From: Globodera rostochiensis
Taxonomy: Eukaryota; Nematoda; Chromadorea; Rhabditida; Heteroderidae
Reading direction: 5' to 3'
DNA: 64,000 bases
NCBI GenBank assembly: GCA_018350325.1
Contig: JAEVLN010000005.1
Coordinates: forward strand, 444,142 to 508,141
Below are positions 34,811 to 46,069 of this stretch, piece after piece (the stretch's first letter is position 1; every line of letters starts with the position of its first letter). The position numbers and the translations under genes were made by a program. The notes below the pieces were generated by a model, which did not search any database, was not told where the DNA came from, and saw only the letters and a list, made by a program, of their open reading frames with translations.

Positions 34811-35135
34811 GTCAGGACAAAATGCCAACAGGTCAAAAGGTTGGCATTTTGACCTAGCGCTCAATTGGTGATTCAAAATGACATAGAAATGCCGTCCCCA
34901 ATAACTCAAAACGGCCTCTGGCGGATTATTCATTCTCCACAACTTTCCCATGCCCTCTTTAAATGTCTTACTTTGTTCACCTCCAATTCATTCCCATCCA
35001 TCACAATTCATCCATTCGTTTACGGCAAAAATGTTTGACTCACAGCACAGTTTTTCCTTTTTTTATTATACTCCAAAAAGCGAATTTTGAAATTCCGCCG
35101 AATTTAGCCGACATTTTTTCCTTTGCCCGAAAGCG

Positions 35136-36330
35136 ATGATTTTACTCATTCTCGCCGCAAGTTTGGCCATTCTGCACGGAGGCCAAGCCGTTCAGAATCA
35201 GGCAAGTCCACGGATCAACAATTTAGTCGGAGAGAGTCCGGGCAGCATTTTCAATGATTCGATAAATTCGTTAAATTATTTTGAAATTTAAAAAAAATTG
35301 GATGAAAATAAAAAAAAAAGCGAATTTCCGCACAGACGACGCTGTGCACGTGCGCCCAGGCGGCCAAATGCGCAGAAGACGGCTTCAAACAGGTGGAGAA
35401 CGCGTGCAAGCGCGAATGTGCCCATTGGCTGTCCACATTTGTGCCGCAGAACGGCAAGGAGGACGCGCACGCGCTCGCGCCTTGCTTTGTGCGCAACGTG
35501 AAGATGGAGGCGCTGCCGATGAACGACTGCATGCGCAAGCGTGTGGACAATTAGTGCGTTTTTGAGCGTTGGTAGCACCTTACGAGTTCCAACAAATCGT
35601 ATTTTTTGAAAATCACCCCTCTAGCCTCCGGGCATAAAAATTCCGTTTAATTTTGGCCGTTGGGAGACGTAAATTTTAGTTAATTGTCCACTTCTTTTAG
35701 CTGTACAAGCTCATTGACGGCACACATTAAAGTGCCGGCCCCGGACTACGCTGGTTGGATGGAGTCCATATCGGCCGGCAACAGCACGGCCTTTGACCAA
35801 AAGCACAAAAGTGCCTTCCTGCGCAAGTCTCGTGCCGCCTTCATCACCTTTCGCAACTTTCAAAAGTGCATGAACAATTGCGCCAAGAAACGGTCCATTC
35901 AGTGCTTCGACGCCGAAGGGTAAGAGTTCAAGCAGTACTTGAGTGATCTGAACATTTTCCCGTCGTTGATCATACATTTTTGCTCCAAAATTTTTATTTA
36001 AAATTACGCAATTTTTTTTTAACAGATTTTTGTCAATTCTCAGGTGTGCCATCACACTTCCGTCAGACCGTGCCAAGGCTCAACTGTTCTACAACCAATG
36101 CACTCAGCAGCAGAATGTGCAGAAGAATGCACGCGACGCGTGCAATTGTTTGATCGTGAAGCACAAAGTTCGGTAGGTAATCGTTCAAAAATGGGGCCAA
36201 AGCCTCTTTGGTCATCCGGCTTTATCCAGCCTGGCATTGTTCGACTTTTTTGGTTAAAAATTCCCATTTAAGCCAATTGGTCGGAGTCTGCCCGCTGTTC
36301 TTGAACAAGCAACTGATGCAAATGCCGTAA
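35136..36330 (+). CDS. Secreted Cys-rich protein, 229 residues (block I)
   Basis: Five exons, all in phase: 35136-35201, 35336-35553, 35701-35919, 36044-36172 and 36273-36330. Exon 1 is a signal peptide, MILLILAASLAILHGGQA, and its donor is GC (gcaagt). The mature part has about 15 Cys in the order CTCAQAAKC, CKRECAHWL, PCF, DCM, YCTSS, KCMNNC, QCF, GCA, QC, CNC and VCPL. It ends QLMQMP-stop. The pattern loosely recalls nematode CPG4-like chondroitin proteoglycan domains, but I cannot confirm that. No transmembrane segment follows, so it is probably exported. The block II copy is nearly identical (Lys-Arg-Glu-Cys against Lys-Ser-Glu-Cys), which suggests both are kept intact. Confidence 0.8.
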
Positions 36331-37546
36331 AGAAGCGGAAGAGGAATGATGGAATATAAATCCTTGGCACAACAACTACCTATAAGACACGCATCGCGCT
36401 ATGCTTTTGTTTATTTTATTTGACCTTTTTTTAACGCATTCTCTTTCATTTATTTGAGCACATAAAAAGAGTTTTTGCGAATATGTGTTTAAATAATAAA
36501 ATGTTATAGAAAAATCTAAGAAAAAAATGCTAGATTGCCAAATTGTTCGAATTCAGAAATTTCACGACTTTTTTCTTAACTATAAGAGCCCTTTAAATTT
36601 GCGGAAGTCGGAATTCCAACCTCATGTTACTAATTGCATTGATTGATACATTTCGTCAAATTTTGACTAAATTAGCAAAAATAAAATGTTCGAATTCGAC
36701 AAACAAATTTCGTGTGAAATGATTAGCTCATGGGGTTCAAACAGTCAAATCGATCGCTGATCGACGCAACTTTCAGGCCGAGCACAAAATGTCCACGGAA
36801 TTTGAAGACTTCAAATAAAACGTCATTGCTAATACTATAAAACTAAAAATTGGTTATGACATCGTTTTTGATCTTCCGCTCACATTTCTTTCAATTGTTT
36901 CTTCGCTTTGCTCGGATTATCCGACATTTATTCTTTGTTAGCAAATCCGAATTTAATTTTATGATTCAGAGGCTAAAATTGCATTGTAATTCTATGGGCA
37001 GGCGACCTAAAATGTGAAATTTAAAATATCTTCAAAATAAGGTGCCTTTGCAATATTTAAAAAATAAATTAATTAATTTAACGTTTCCGTTTTATTTTCG
37101 TTTAATTTCTTATGAATTCGGCGCTTTTTTAAGGTTTTGACATTAATTTCGGGTCGTTATGCATTTTTTCTAATAAAGCAAAATAATTTACGACGAGAAA
37201 ATTTCAAAATTATTATCAAATCGAAAATAAAGACCAAGAACTGAAATCAGGACAAATCTTGAATGATAACCCTGGTTTAAACAAAGCTTTTTATCAAATT
37301 TTTTGACCAAAAAAACCTTAACAATATGTGGGAAAGCAACACTTTTAATATTTAGTCCACTGAATATTTCCCTCCAAATTCCGTCCGTCTTCAGTTCTTT
37401 CTCTTTTTGTGCTCACTTGGACCTTCATTTGCATCAAGGAGTCTAAAAATATGAGGAAATGAGGGATCTGGTATGTTTTTTTTTTCAAAAGAGTGATTAT
37501 TATTATTGACTGGATAGGGTTCGTTGTTTGGGATCGATTAAAAAAT
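36331..37546. other. Downstream flank of block I with an F-box-like gene fragment
   Basis: Apart from the fragment at 36735-36835 on the minus strand, no gene is seen. Sequence up to 37546 matches block II to 53188, after which the blocks differ. Confidence 0.6.
36735..36835 (-). pseudogene. F-box-like gene, exon 1 fragment (block I)
   Basis: The complement matches the first exon of the F-box-like gene at 54340-54430 (stretch encoding VLFEVFKF...VALISDRFD). It is only about 100 bp long, carries an in-frame stop and has no further exons. Confidence 0.75.
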
Positions 37547-37641
37547 AACTTAGAATTTTACTTTTTATATATAAATTTTTGCAAAAAGTTGAAAGAATAC
37601 TAAAAAGAAGGGATATTAAAATATAAATAAAAAATAAAATA

Positions 37642-38366
37642 TGCTGTCGGTTTTGTTTTGGAGGCTATTATTTCTGCGGAAGCGTCATCGATCGATAGTA
37701 GCGTATGCCCATCTTGTAGCCCATTCTTTTCTCTATCGAATGCACTGTGAATCAGCGAATTCCATTGACGTTTAGCAAATTTGTTGATTTTTAAATATGG
37801 AGCCACAAGTCGACAAAAACGAGCACTTCCGGCACCTCTTTTTGTTTGAGTTCAACAAAGGTTCTAAGGCGTCGGAAGCGTCTCAAAACATTTGTGCCGT
37901 GTACGGAGAAGGTGAAACGAATGAAAGGACTGCACAAAAATGGGTTGTGCGGTTTAGGGAGGGGGTTTTGACCTCAAAAACACACCGCACACTGGTCGGC
38001 GATCGGCCTTTGATGAAAAGCGTTTGACACACACCGCCAACATGACAAAAATTGCACTCCAATAGCTGGGCTGGGAAGTTTTGCCACATCCGCCCTGTCC
38101 GGATGTGGCTCCAAGCGACTACCACCTTTTCAAGTCCCTGTCCAATGCCCTCTCTGGAGTGACCCTGGAAAATGCCGCGGTACTCCAAAATTGGCTGACG
38201 AATTCTTCGCGTCCAAACCGCCCATTTTTTTCAAAAGAGGGATCGTAGAACTACCCGGGCGTTGGGAGGAGATCGTGAACAATGCGGGGGAATATATTAT
38301 TGATTGATTCGGTGTCCCTTTTTGTTATTTTCGTGCAATATAAAATGTGAAAAAAAACCGACAGCA
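37642..38366 (+). pseudogene. Mariner transposon, internally deleted
   Basis: Ends TGCTGTCGGTTTTGTTTT (37642) and its complement AAAACCGACAGCA (38366) form inverted repeats, with TA at or near both sides. From 37797 the frame gives EHFRHLFLFEFNKGSKASEA, then ERTAQKWVVRFREG, the mariner N-terminal helix-turn-helix. The C-terminal part follows at once: SDYHLFKSLSNALSGVTLEN and WEEIVNNAGEYIID. The middle of the catalytic domain is missing and stops are present, so it cannot move by itself. Confidence 0.9.
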
Positions 38367-38409
38367 CTTATTACTCAACCCAATAGAGGCAAATCGTCTC
38401 AATCCTTAG

Positions 38410-38552
38410 CAACAACGGATGCGACGGTTAACCGCGGTTTTAGTGGTCATAACCGTTAACCGACCGTAACCGCGGCCTTTTAAAATTCGATAACCGTTAA
38501 CCGCGGGTAACCGCGGATAACCGCGGTTACGGGTAACCGTGCACAGGCCTGG
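38410..38552 (+). repeat. 'TAACCGCGG' word cluster
   Basis: About ten copies of AACCGCGG, AACCGTTAACCG and variants in 140 bp, closed by GTGCACAGGCCTG. Another word-repeat element or fragment, with borders unresolved. Confidence 0.75.
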
Positions 38553-39930
38553 TCGGAACCACATGATGCCTAAATTTTAATCAAATTCGTGCAATTCTTG
38601 ATGGGAGAGTTCCGAACTTTATAACTTTGGTGATTTGTCTAAGGCAACTTAAATATGTCAGCAAGTGCGATGCCAAAAAAATTTATTTCGTTAAAAATGA
38701 TAGTCTTAGCGGTTAATCCCGATCCATGTCATCAACATTTTTTTGAACGTTTACTTTGACATAATTTCCCGTTGGAAAGAAGCCCGTCGATGACAATAAA
38801 GTGGGCGGGAAAAATTTAAACTAATTTTTTCTTAAGAAAATTGCTGATTAGAAATTTACAAAAATTTATATTTCGGTTCAATTTTCTTTGAAAAAGTAAA
38901 AGGTGTGATCCTCTAGCAAATTTATAAGCTGTTGTATTTATGTTAGCAATAATTGTGTGATAATTGACAGTCCGGATTTATCTAATTTTGCCCGACTTTT
39001 TAAAAATATTTTTGGGCGGTATTTACAACTTTTTTGGAATTTTTTATTCTTTTGGTTTGATAAAATAGTTTTTTGATAAAAAAACTCACCGGAGCTGCTG
39101 AAGCAAAAATTTGGGCCGTTTTTTCAGTTCCGTTTTCCGTTAAAAAAATATTTCGTTTTCCTTTTTTTCAAAATAGACCCCCCCCCCCCAGAAGTGAAAA
39201 TCCTTATAAATTTGGAGAAAAATTACGAGGATTTACGCTGCAAGAATGCCCTAATTGAGTGACTGAATGAAAAAGAGCAAATGTAAAGCTTAAATTGCCC
39301 CAAATTCATGTGAACCGACTGATCCATTCCGGGCTCTATTGGCGACCCTTAAGTGACCGAAGGCGAATGTTGAAAACTTTTTATTTATAATATTTAATAT
39401 ATTCATTTTTAAAGAAAATAATGGAGGCTGCATTTTTCCAATTCATGTGAACAGACTGATCCATCCAGTTTATTTCAAACTATAAAAAATCTTTCTAAAG
39501 ACTTAACAGCGACCAGGCCGTTAATGCCAATGTCAAATTTGGCTTTACGTAAATGCCAACACATTCTCTCGCCCCCTCTCCACTCTCTTCGTTGGCAATG
39601 CTATTTCTAAGGCTTATATTTTGCCGGAAATAATTCGAGCGAAGTCACATTCGAAGCGATCGATAAAAAGCCGCATAAAAGCGTTGGGAAATGCAGCAGA
39701 AGCATCATCATTCAAACGTGCCATTTTTGCATTTCATTGAGTTTTTATCATAAATAGAAATGGGCATTTTGGCAATTTTTATAAATTTTTCGGGTTCTGA
39801 CGCAATTTTAAAGAGTAAATATTTACATATGCTAAAACATCTAAGAAATCTTTTTTTAATTTGTTTATAGTCCTTATTTCCGCTTATAATAATGTTTTTT
39901 ACCAAACAGATAAAAGTTTAGTATTATAAA

Positions 39931-42012
39931 ATGAATATCTTCATTGTTTTTGTACTGTTTGTGGCATTTATTGAGGTTATTGTTGGTATGAACCACGCGC
40001 AACAAAACATTGGTACTAATTTAAATTTTTTACTTTAAAAACAAAAATTTGGAATTTTATAACGTCACGGCTACGGGCCGTTATGAGAACTAAAATTAAA
40101 AATATTGTTTTTTTACAAAATTCCTGAAAATTTTGGGTTAATTTTCGCCATAAAATTTATTTAGCTACGCTTATAAATATTTTGTAAAGTGCCAAAAGCA
40201 AACTCTTCGCTGGAACGGATGAAGCATTTGCTGGTGACGGGCGATCGTGCGGACGTTTACTTTTTGGTGGGCGAGGGGGACGAAAAAGAGGTGAGTTTTG
40301 GGGATAGATTAAATTATTTTAGATTTATTTTGCTTAGATTCTTTTTTTCTTAATTTTTCATTTGTTTGAATTTGAAGCTTCTGCCGGCACATAAAGCAAT
40401 TCTGGAGAAAGCCTCCGACGTTTTTGAGGCAATGTTCCGGTTTGACGAGGAAAATGCAAAGGCCGCCGCCGCTGAGACCGGTGTGGAAAATTTGTTTAAA
40501 TTTTTGAAACGATTTTTAGCCCCTCCGGCGGAAGAGATTAAGCCCGTTGTGATCACCGACGTGAAGGTGGACGCGTTCAAGGCAATGTTAGCCTTTATTT
40601 ACGCCGATGATTTGAGTGGACTGAACGGAAACAACGCAATTTCTGTGCTTCAAGCGGGTGAACTTTAAGAATTTGGACCGCTAATTCATTACAATTTAAT
40701 CTTGAAATTTTATTATAATGAAATTTATTAAAAATTACCGTGGAAAATTCTTAGTTTTGAAAATTAATTTTAAAAACAAAGAAACTTTTCATTGGTTAAT
40801 TATCTTTTAGCCAATAAATATAACTTGCCCGGATTGGTTAAAGCTTGCGTGGCCTTTCCCACACCGGAGTTGCGCAATGTTTTTGTTGCTTTAGCCGAGG
40901 CTCGCTTTCTTGGAGAAAAGGTGAGGAATGTTTTTTAATATTTGTCAGACAACAATTATTATAAATTGATTTATTTTGGAAATTGTTTCTTTCTGAATCA
41001 GTTTGAATAACCGGTTTAAATATTATAAAATGCTTCAATTTTTGAGGCTGGAAAGCCATAGAAGTGATTTGGGGCGTTTGTAAATTTAAAGCCAAATGTT
41101 AAGAATTATTTAAATTATCAATTTTTATTATTTTGGGACTTTGCTCGCCGGTGTTTGGATTACATCGATGAGAATGCGGCCACTTTGATCCCCTCAAAAG
41201 CGTTTTTGCAAATTGACCAACAATTGCTATGCGAGATTCTGGACCGCGATCAGCTGCGCGTCAGCGAAATTGCAATTTGGAATGCCGTAAATTAGCAAAA
41301 GTTTAAGTATTTTATAATTATTGAAAAAATAGCGTTTTGGAATTTATATTTTATAACAAATCCCTAATATTTGGCCAACATTTATATTTTTTATTTAAAT
41401 GAATTAAAATGATTAAAATTCTTTTATTAAATAAGGCACTTGGCTGGGCGGACGAAAAATGCCGTCAAAATGGGGAAGAGTGTTCAGCGGAGAACAGACT
41501 TAAAATGCTCGGCCCGGCATTCTTCAAAATTCGTTTTCCGCTCATCCCACAAAAGGATTTTATTGATAATATTGGTATGTATAGTAAAGAATAGGCAAAA
41601 GGGTAAGCCCGGTCCTTACAGTATCATCTTTTTTGATTTAAATTCAAATCTCCATAATCGACTTTAAATTCAATTAAACTTTACAGTTTCGTGCGGACTA
41701 TTAACAAGTGACGAGCTTGACAGCATTTTGCAGCACTACGTTCATCCGAACAGCGTTCTGCTCGAGCGGTACCCGCTGCAATTCCCAACCAAGCAACGAT
41801 CGATGCCCGTCAAAGGGACGATTTTGTTGAAAATCGAAAAAGTGTCCGAATTTGCGCGTGAGGATGGAACCAAACGCCGATACAGCGAGCCCATCTACAT
41901 TAGGGGCCTTCCGTGGAAAATTGTGACGTATTCAACCGTCTCCGAACAAAAATATTTGGCCTTTTTCCTTCAGTGCAACGGAGAGAACACTGGTGGGCAG
42001 GGGCAGGGGTAG
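39931..42012 (+). pseudogene. BTB-BACK-MATH gene with signal-like N-terminus (block II)
   Basis: N-terminal exon 39931 reads MNIFIVFVLFVAFIEVIVG (phase 1). Exons follow at about 40165-40290, 40378-40657, 40811-40920, 41137-41286, 41436-41574 and 41687-41992. The order is BTB (VYFLVGEGDEKE, LLPAHKAILEKASDVFEAMF, AMLAFIYADDL), a BACK linker (NKYNLPGLVKACVAFP, DYIDENAATLIPSKAFLQID), and the start of a MATH domain (KGTILLKIEKVSEFARE, PWKIVTYS, YLAFFLQCNGENT). BTB-MATH proteins are substrate adaptors of Cullin-3 ubiquitin ligases. Lesions: a 5 bp deletion in exon 2 (TATAAATATTTTG) gives a stop, the acceptor before 41137 reads GG instead of AG, and the MATH domain ends in a G-rich run at about 42000. 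Each early lesion is intact in block I, so both copies seem independently broken. Confidence 0.8.
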
Positions 42013-42063
42013 GGGGTAGAGGAGGGGGGGTAGGGGTTAGGGTTGGGGTTTATTGATCAAAAC

Positions 42064-43097
42064 TAGAGAAAGGACTTGAGGACCGATCGAGATTACGATC
42101 GAGAATCTCGTAAAATCTCGAATCTCGAAAAATCTCACGAGATTTTTCGAGATTTTCAATTTCTTCTTATTGTGAATTTTCAAAGCGAATTTATTATTCA
42201 ATATTATTATTGTCGGTGCTGGACAGGAAAAAAACAACAAGATTCCTGAAAATCAAGTTCAAATCATAGTGAAATTTTTTTGCGCACAATTTATGTATCT
42301 AAAATATTTTTAGTAGGAGAGGGATGGGTCGGTGGTGCCGTAAGTGCGCGCCCTTTATCAAGAAAGTTTTTATTTTTCTGGAAAGGAGAGGCCTAGCGGT
42401 CCGACAGGCGCCGCCAGGAAAATTTTTAAAGTTTATTAAGAAAATTGCTGTGAATTTTAGAAATTTGGATAAAATTGAGCAAATATTTTTACACTTTGGC
42501 ATTTTTTATTCTTTAAAAAAAATGCAATAAATTAATGCAAATTCAGCCGAAAATACCCAAATACTTGGTTCCGGCTGGGAACAAAAAAACGGGGCCGGAA
42601 CCCGCCTTGTCGAAAAGAAAACCACTAGGCCATCGATTTACTTGAGGGGTGTTCTTATCAAAAAGTACGCAAGATCACCGCCCCGTCATCGGTCTGTCGC
42701 TTCGCTCAATGATATCACATTAGGGGTGTAATTACTAATTAGTCCCGGTCCCTGCGTTACCAAAAAACCGGGACCTGGACTTCATTTTAAGACCTATAAA
42801 CCGGTAACCCGGCCCCGTGGTACCCTTAGTTTAATTCAGTATTTTACATGGGCAAGGGGACATTTTGTCCGATTTTCGGGACCCTCTGTCCACCATTTTT
42901 ACTTAGTTTTTCACCTAAAATTAAAGTAAATTTGAACCAAGATTGTGAATCTCGGTACTTTTTCGATCGAGATTCTCGATCGAAATCTCGAAACTTTTCG
43001 ATCGAGATTACGATCGAGAATCTCGAAAAATCTCGTTTCTCGAAAAAATTCGTTCGATCGAGATTTCGATCGAGAATCTCGATCGGTCCTTTCTCTA
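42064..43097. mobile_element. hAT-type element with 'GATCGAGAATCTCG' words
   Basis: Begins TAGAGAAAGGACTTGAGG, then GACCGATCGAGATT. The right end is its inverse, CGATCGGTCCTTTCTCTA at 43097. ATCAAAAC and ATCAAACC flank it (7 of 8 match). Arms consist of GATCGAGATTTCGATCGAGA words. Two degraded GC palindromes lie inside at 42328 and 42394. It lies about 50 bp after the broken end of the BTB-MATH gene. Confidence 0.8.
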
Positions 43098-43860
43098 ATC
43101 AAACCCCCCCCCCAAAAGTGCCAAAATATTGATTTAAAAAGGTGCTAAAATTAACCAAATCCAGTCAATTTTTGAATAAAATATCCTTATTAATTTTCCT
43201 CTAACTTTTATAAATGTACTATTTTTCACATGTTTTTAAATTTCTATAAAAAATATAAATTAAAAAAATGGGTGCATTTTTGGTCCAAGAATGGTCATTT
43301 TTCAGGGGTGCATTTTTGTAAAAGAAAATTTTTTTAATTTTTAAGGGGTACATTGTCGTTTTTATTGCATTTTCCTTAAGAATCTTTTGCCTAAAATTGA
43401 ATTTTTAAGAAATTTTGGGCAAAAGTGCCAAAATAGGGACTAAAAACGCAAAAATAGCAAAATAGGGAGGGATTAAAAGGTCGCTCAAATTCAAAATTTT
43501 TTCGAAATGAATGCTTTTTCTGGGCTTCTCTCGTCAAACCCTTCCGCAAAAAAAAATAGATTAAACTCTAAAATCTCGTCTCTATTGATCTGGCACTACT
43601 AAAAATATATCCAAAAAGATTCCAATAAAAAAGTTTGGGCTTTTTACCTCCACTGTAACGTTGGAAATGGTGGGCATTTGTCACACAACAATAAATAATT
43701 CATTTTTCATCATTTAATTATTGTTAAGATGCCAATTGGAGCTGTGCCGTTTCGGCAACACTGCGAATTGTTTCACAAAAGGAGGGGAAAACGGACCACA
43801 CGCGAGGGTCAAAACGCCTAATTTATAACTCGAAGAAAAAAAGTTGGGGATTATCTCTGT

Positions 43861-44151
43861 TTATTTCATTTGAGGTTGTATGATCGAAATGCCATAGACC
43901 ATAACAAAAATGCTGGATTTAGAAATTGATGGACCGGAACAACGGATTGTACGACGAGGAGAACGACACGGTGATTTTGGAAGTCGAAATGACTGCGGAA
44001 GAACCTGAAGTGCCGTTGTTGTCGAAGATATGGCGGCGTTTTGGTAAAGGGCAGCAACAATGACGGCACAGCAACCAATGGTGGCGATCTGCAGAATTTT
44101 GCCTAATTTTTTGTTTCGAATGGACTGAATTTTAAATATTAATTCGTGCAT
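43861..44151 (-). CDS. Small hypothetical protein with N-terminal hydrophobic segment
   Basis: A single open frame of 96 residues starting MHELIFKIQSIRNKKLGKI, with a likely membrane segment (ATIGCCAVIVAALYQNAA) and a Ser/Pro/Arg-rich tail. Codon use is mixed and not low-complexity. There is no homologous copy in block I and no recognised domain, so it may be chance. Confidence 0.3.
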   Translation of the reverse strand: MHELIFKIQSIRNKKLGKILQIATIGCCAVIVAALYQNAAISSTTTALQVLPQSFRLPKSPCRSPRRTIRCSGPSISKSSIFVMVYGISIIQPQMK

Positions 44152-44355
44152 TTGTTTCTTTTGAAAAAAAGATCAATTATTATAAAAATCTTCGAAAATT
44201 AATAAATAGGGGGTTTTTTGTTACAGTTTTTTATTGAACTTAACTTTTAATGAATAAAAAAAAACAAGGATAAAATAAGGAAGAAACCCTGAAATAGGAC
44301 AAATCTTTAAATAAGGGCATACCCTAAAGTTGCCCACGCCAAATGCCCATTTCAT

Positions 44356-45187
44356 CTGCGCACGACCACTCACTCCCTCATTACCGTACCCTCTGTGCAC
44401 GAACTCTCACTCCCTCATTACCGTACCCTCTGTGCACGAACTCTCACTCCCTCATTACCGTACCCTCTGTGCACGAACTCTCACTCCCTCATTACCGTAC
44501 CCTCTGTGCACGAACTTTCACTCTCTAATTACCGTACCCACTGTGCACGAACTCTCACTCCCTCATTACCGTACCCTCTGTGCCCGAACTCTCACTCCCT
44601 CATTACCGTACCCTCTGTGCACGAACTTTCACTCTCTCATTACCGTACCCTCTGTGCACGAACTTTCACTCCCTCATTACCGTACCCTCTGTGCACGAAC
44701 TTTCACTCTCTCATTACCGTACCCTCTGTGCACGAACTCTCACTCCCTCATTACCGTACCCTCTGTGCACGAACTCTCACTCCCTCATTACCGTACCCTC
44801 TGTGCACGAACTTTCACTCCCTCATTACCGTACCCTCTGTGCACGAACTCTCACTCTCTCATTACCGTACCCTCTGTGCACGAACTTTCACTCTCTCATT
44901 ACCGTACCCTCTGTGCACGAACTCTCACTCCCTCATTACCGTACCCTCTGTGCACGAACTCTCACTCCCTCATTACCGTACCCTCTGTGCACGAACTCTC
45001 ACTCCCTCATTACCGTACCCTCTGTGCACGAACTCTCACTCCCTCATTACCGTACCCTCTGTGCACGAACTCTCACTCCCTCATTACCGTACCCTCTGTG
45101 CACGAACTTTCACTCCCTCATTACCGTACCCTCTGTGCACGAACTCTCACTCTCTCATTACCGTACCCTCTGTGCACGAACTCTCAC
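44356..45187 (+). repeat. 37 bp minisatellite, about 22 units
   Basis: The unit holds GTGCACGAACTCTCACTCCC and then TCATTACCGTACCCTCT. Spacing is exactly 37 bp throughout. Variation is limited to CTCTC/CTTTC and TCCC/TCTC choices plus rare single changes. As 37 is not a multiple of three and no frame contains a stop on this strand, three very long open frames run across it. They are not evidence of a gene. Confidence 0.98.
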
Positions 45188-45192
45188 CAGCA

Positions 45193-45417
45193 GAGATGGG
45201 CGAAAATTTTTTTTAAAAAACGGAAAACTGTAATATTTTTTTAACGGAAAACGGAAAAAAAGTGCCAAAAACAACGGAAAACGGAAAAATTTTCAAAAAA
45301 ATAAAAAAAAAAATTATTTTTTTTTAAAAAATAATTTATTTAATAAATATTTTTTGAAATATTAACAGTAATTATTTTTAAAAATTTTGAACATCGGCCT
45401 TCTAGATCTATTTTAAG

Positions 45418-45448
<31 letters not shown>

Positions 45449-45475
45449 TCGGCGGTGCCGATAGGCGCCGGAGAA
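45193..45475 (+). mobile_element. AT-rich element end with G run and GC palindrome
   Basis: Starts CAGAGATGGGCGAAAATT, then many AACGGAAA words and AT-rich DNA, a run of about 24 G (45424-45447), and a GC palindrome at 45447-45470. It is the inverse of 26890-27152. It directly adjoins the minisatellite. Confidence 0.65.
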
Positions 45476-45868
45476 AATTTTGAAAAACGGTCATTTTTTG
45501 CCTCTTTGAAAATGATTTTAAAAAATGAGCAAAAAAAAAATAAGCACAAGAAAGACCGCTGAAGCAAAAAATGACAACCTTTAAACAATATTTTAAATAT
45601 ATTTGTAGGCCAGCGTAGTTTATGTTTAATGTTTCTCCACCCAAAAATTGGATGCCACAATTGAAGCGAGGACGAATAGTTGGCACAATTTAGAGGGCCA
45701 CTTGAATTGATTGGTATGTCACAATTCTAAAAATTTGCTAATTCCCTATTTTGGATTCGTTGAATTTAGAGATGGCACCAAAACAAAAAATGTTTGAATA
45801 ATTATAATTGCACATTCATTTGATTTCCAAAGCGATCACTATCAGCCATCAAAAACATTGACTGTCAA

Positions 45869-46069
45869 ATGGCGGAAGAACAACGGCACTTAATTAAGTT
45901 AACATTTTTAATGAAGAAAGGCAGCACGTCGTTATATATTGAAGAGCATTTTAAAATAAGTTGCTACCCGACGTCCCCGACTCCCGACATTTTTGGGTTT
46001 AACAACCGACCCTCAAAATTTGAGACCGATGCCCCAACCCGCGAGTTGTCTCGATTATTTTTAAATTAA
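45869..46069 (+). CDS. Short conserved-in-block open frame, doubtful
   Basis: 66 codons from ATG, MAEEQRHLIKLTFLMKKGST, no domain. The block I counterpart (30975-31145) lacks about 28 bp in the middle and is shifted, so the frame is not conserved. It overlaps the end of the minus-strand Cys gene by a few bases. Probably not a gene. Confidence 0.2.
   Translation: MAEEQRHLIKLTFLMKKGSTSLYIEEHFKISCYPTSPTPDIFGFNNRPSKFETDAPTRELSRLFLN

Larger units (their letters stand above)
28932..37546. repeat. Segmental duplication, block I
   Basis: 28932-30745 matches 38583-40695 and 30750-37546 matches 45658-53188. The join at about 30745 replaces 4.9 kb present in block II and has ACAATT at both block II borders. 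Further differences: block I lacks about 1.78 kb near 32610 (block II 47117-48897), carries extra DNA at 31880-32317 and 32655-32845, and carries a foldback at 34036-34810. Blocks I and II are direct repeats separated by about 1 kb holding a mariner remnant. Confidence 0.93.

Noticed and set aside
35281..35578. Frames antisense to or shifted from exon 2 of the 229-residue gene
   Set aside because: Shadows of a GC-rich real exon with correct phase in the chosen frame.
44330..45244. Three overlapping frames of 217-304 codons with LCTNSHSLITVPSVHE-type repeats
   Set aside because: They are the 37 bp minisatellite read in three frames, with no unique sequence or signal around it.
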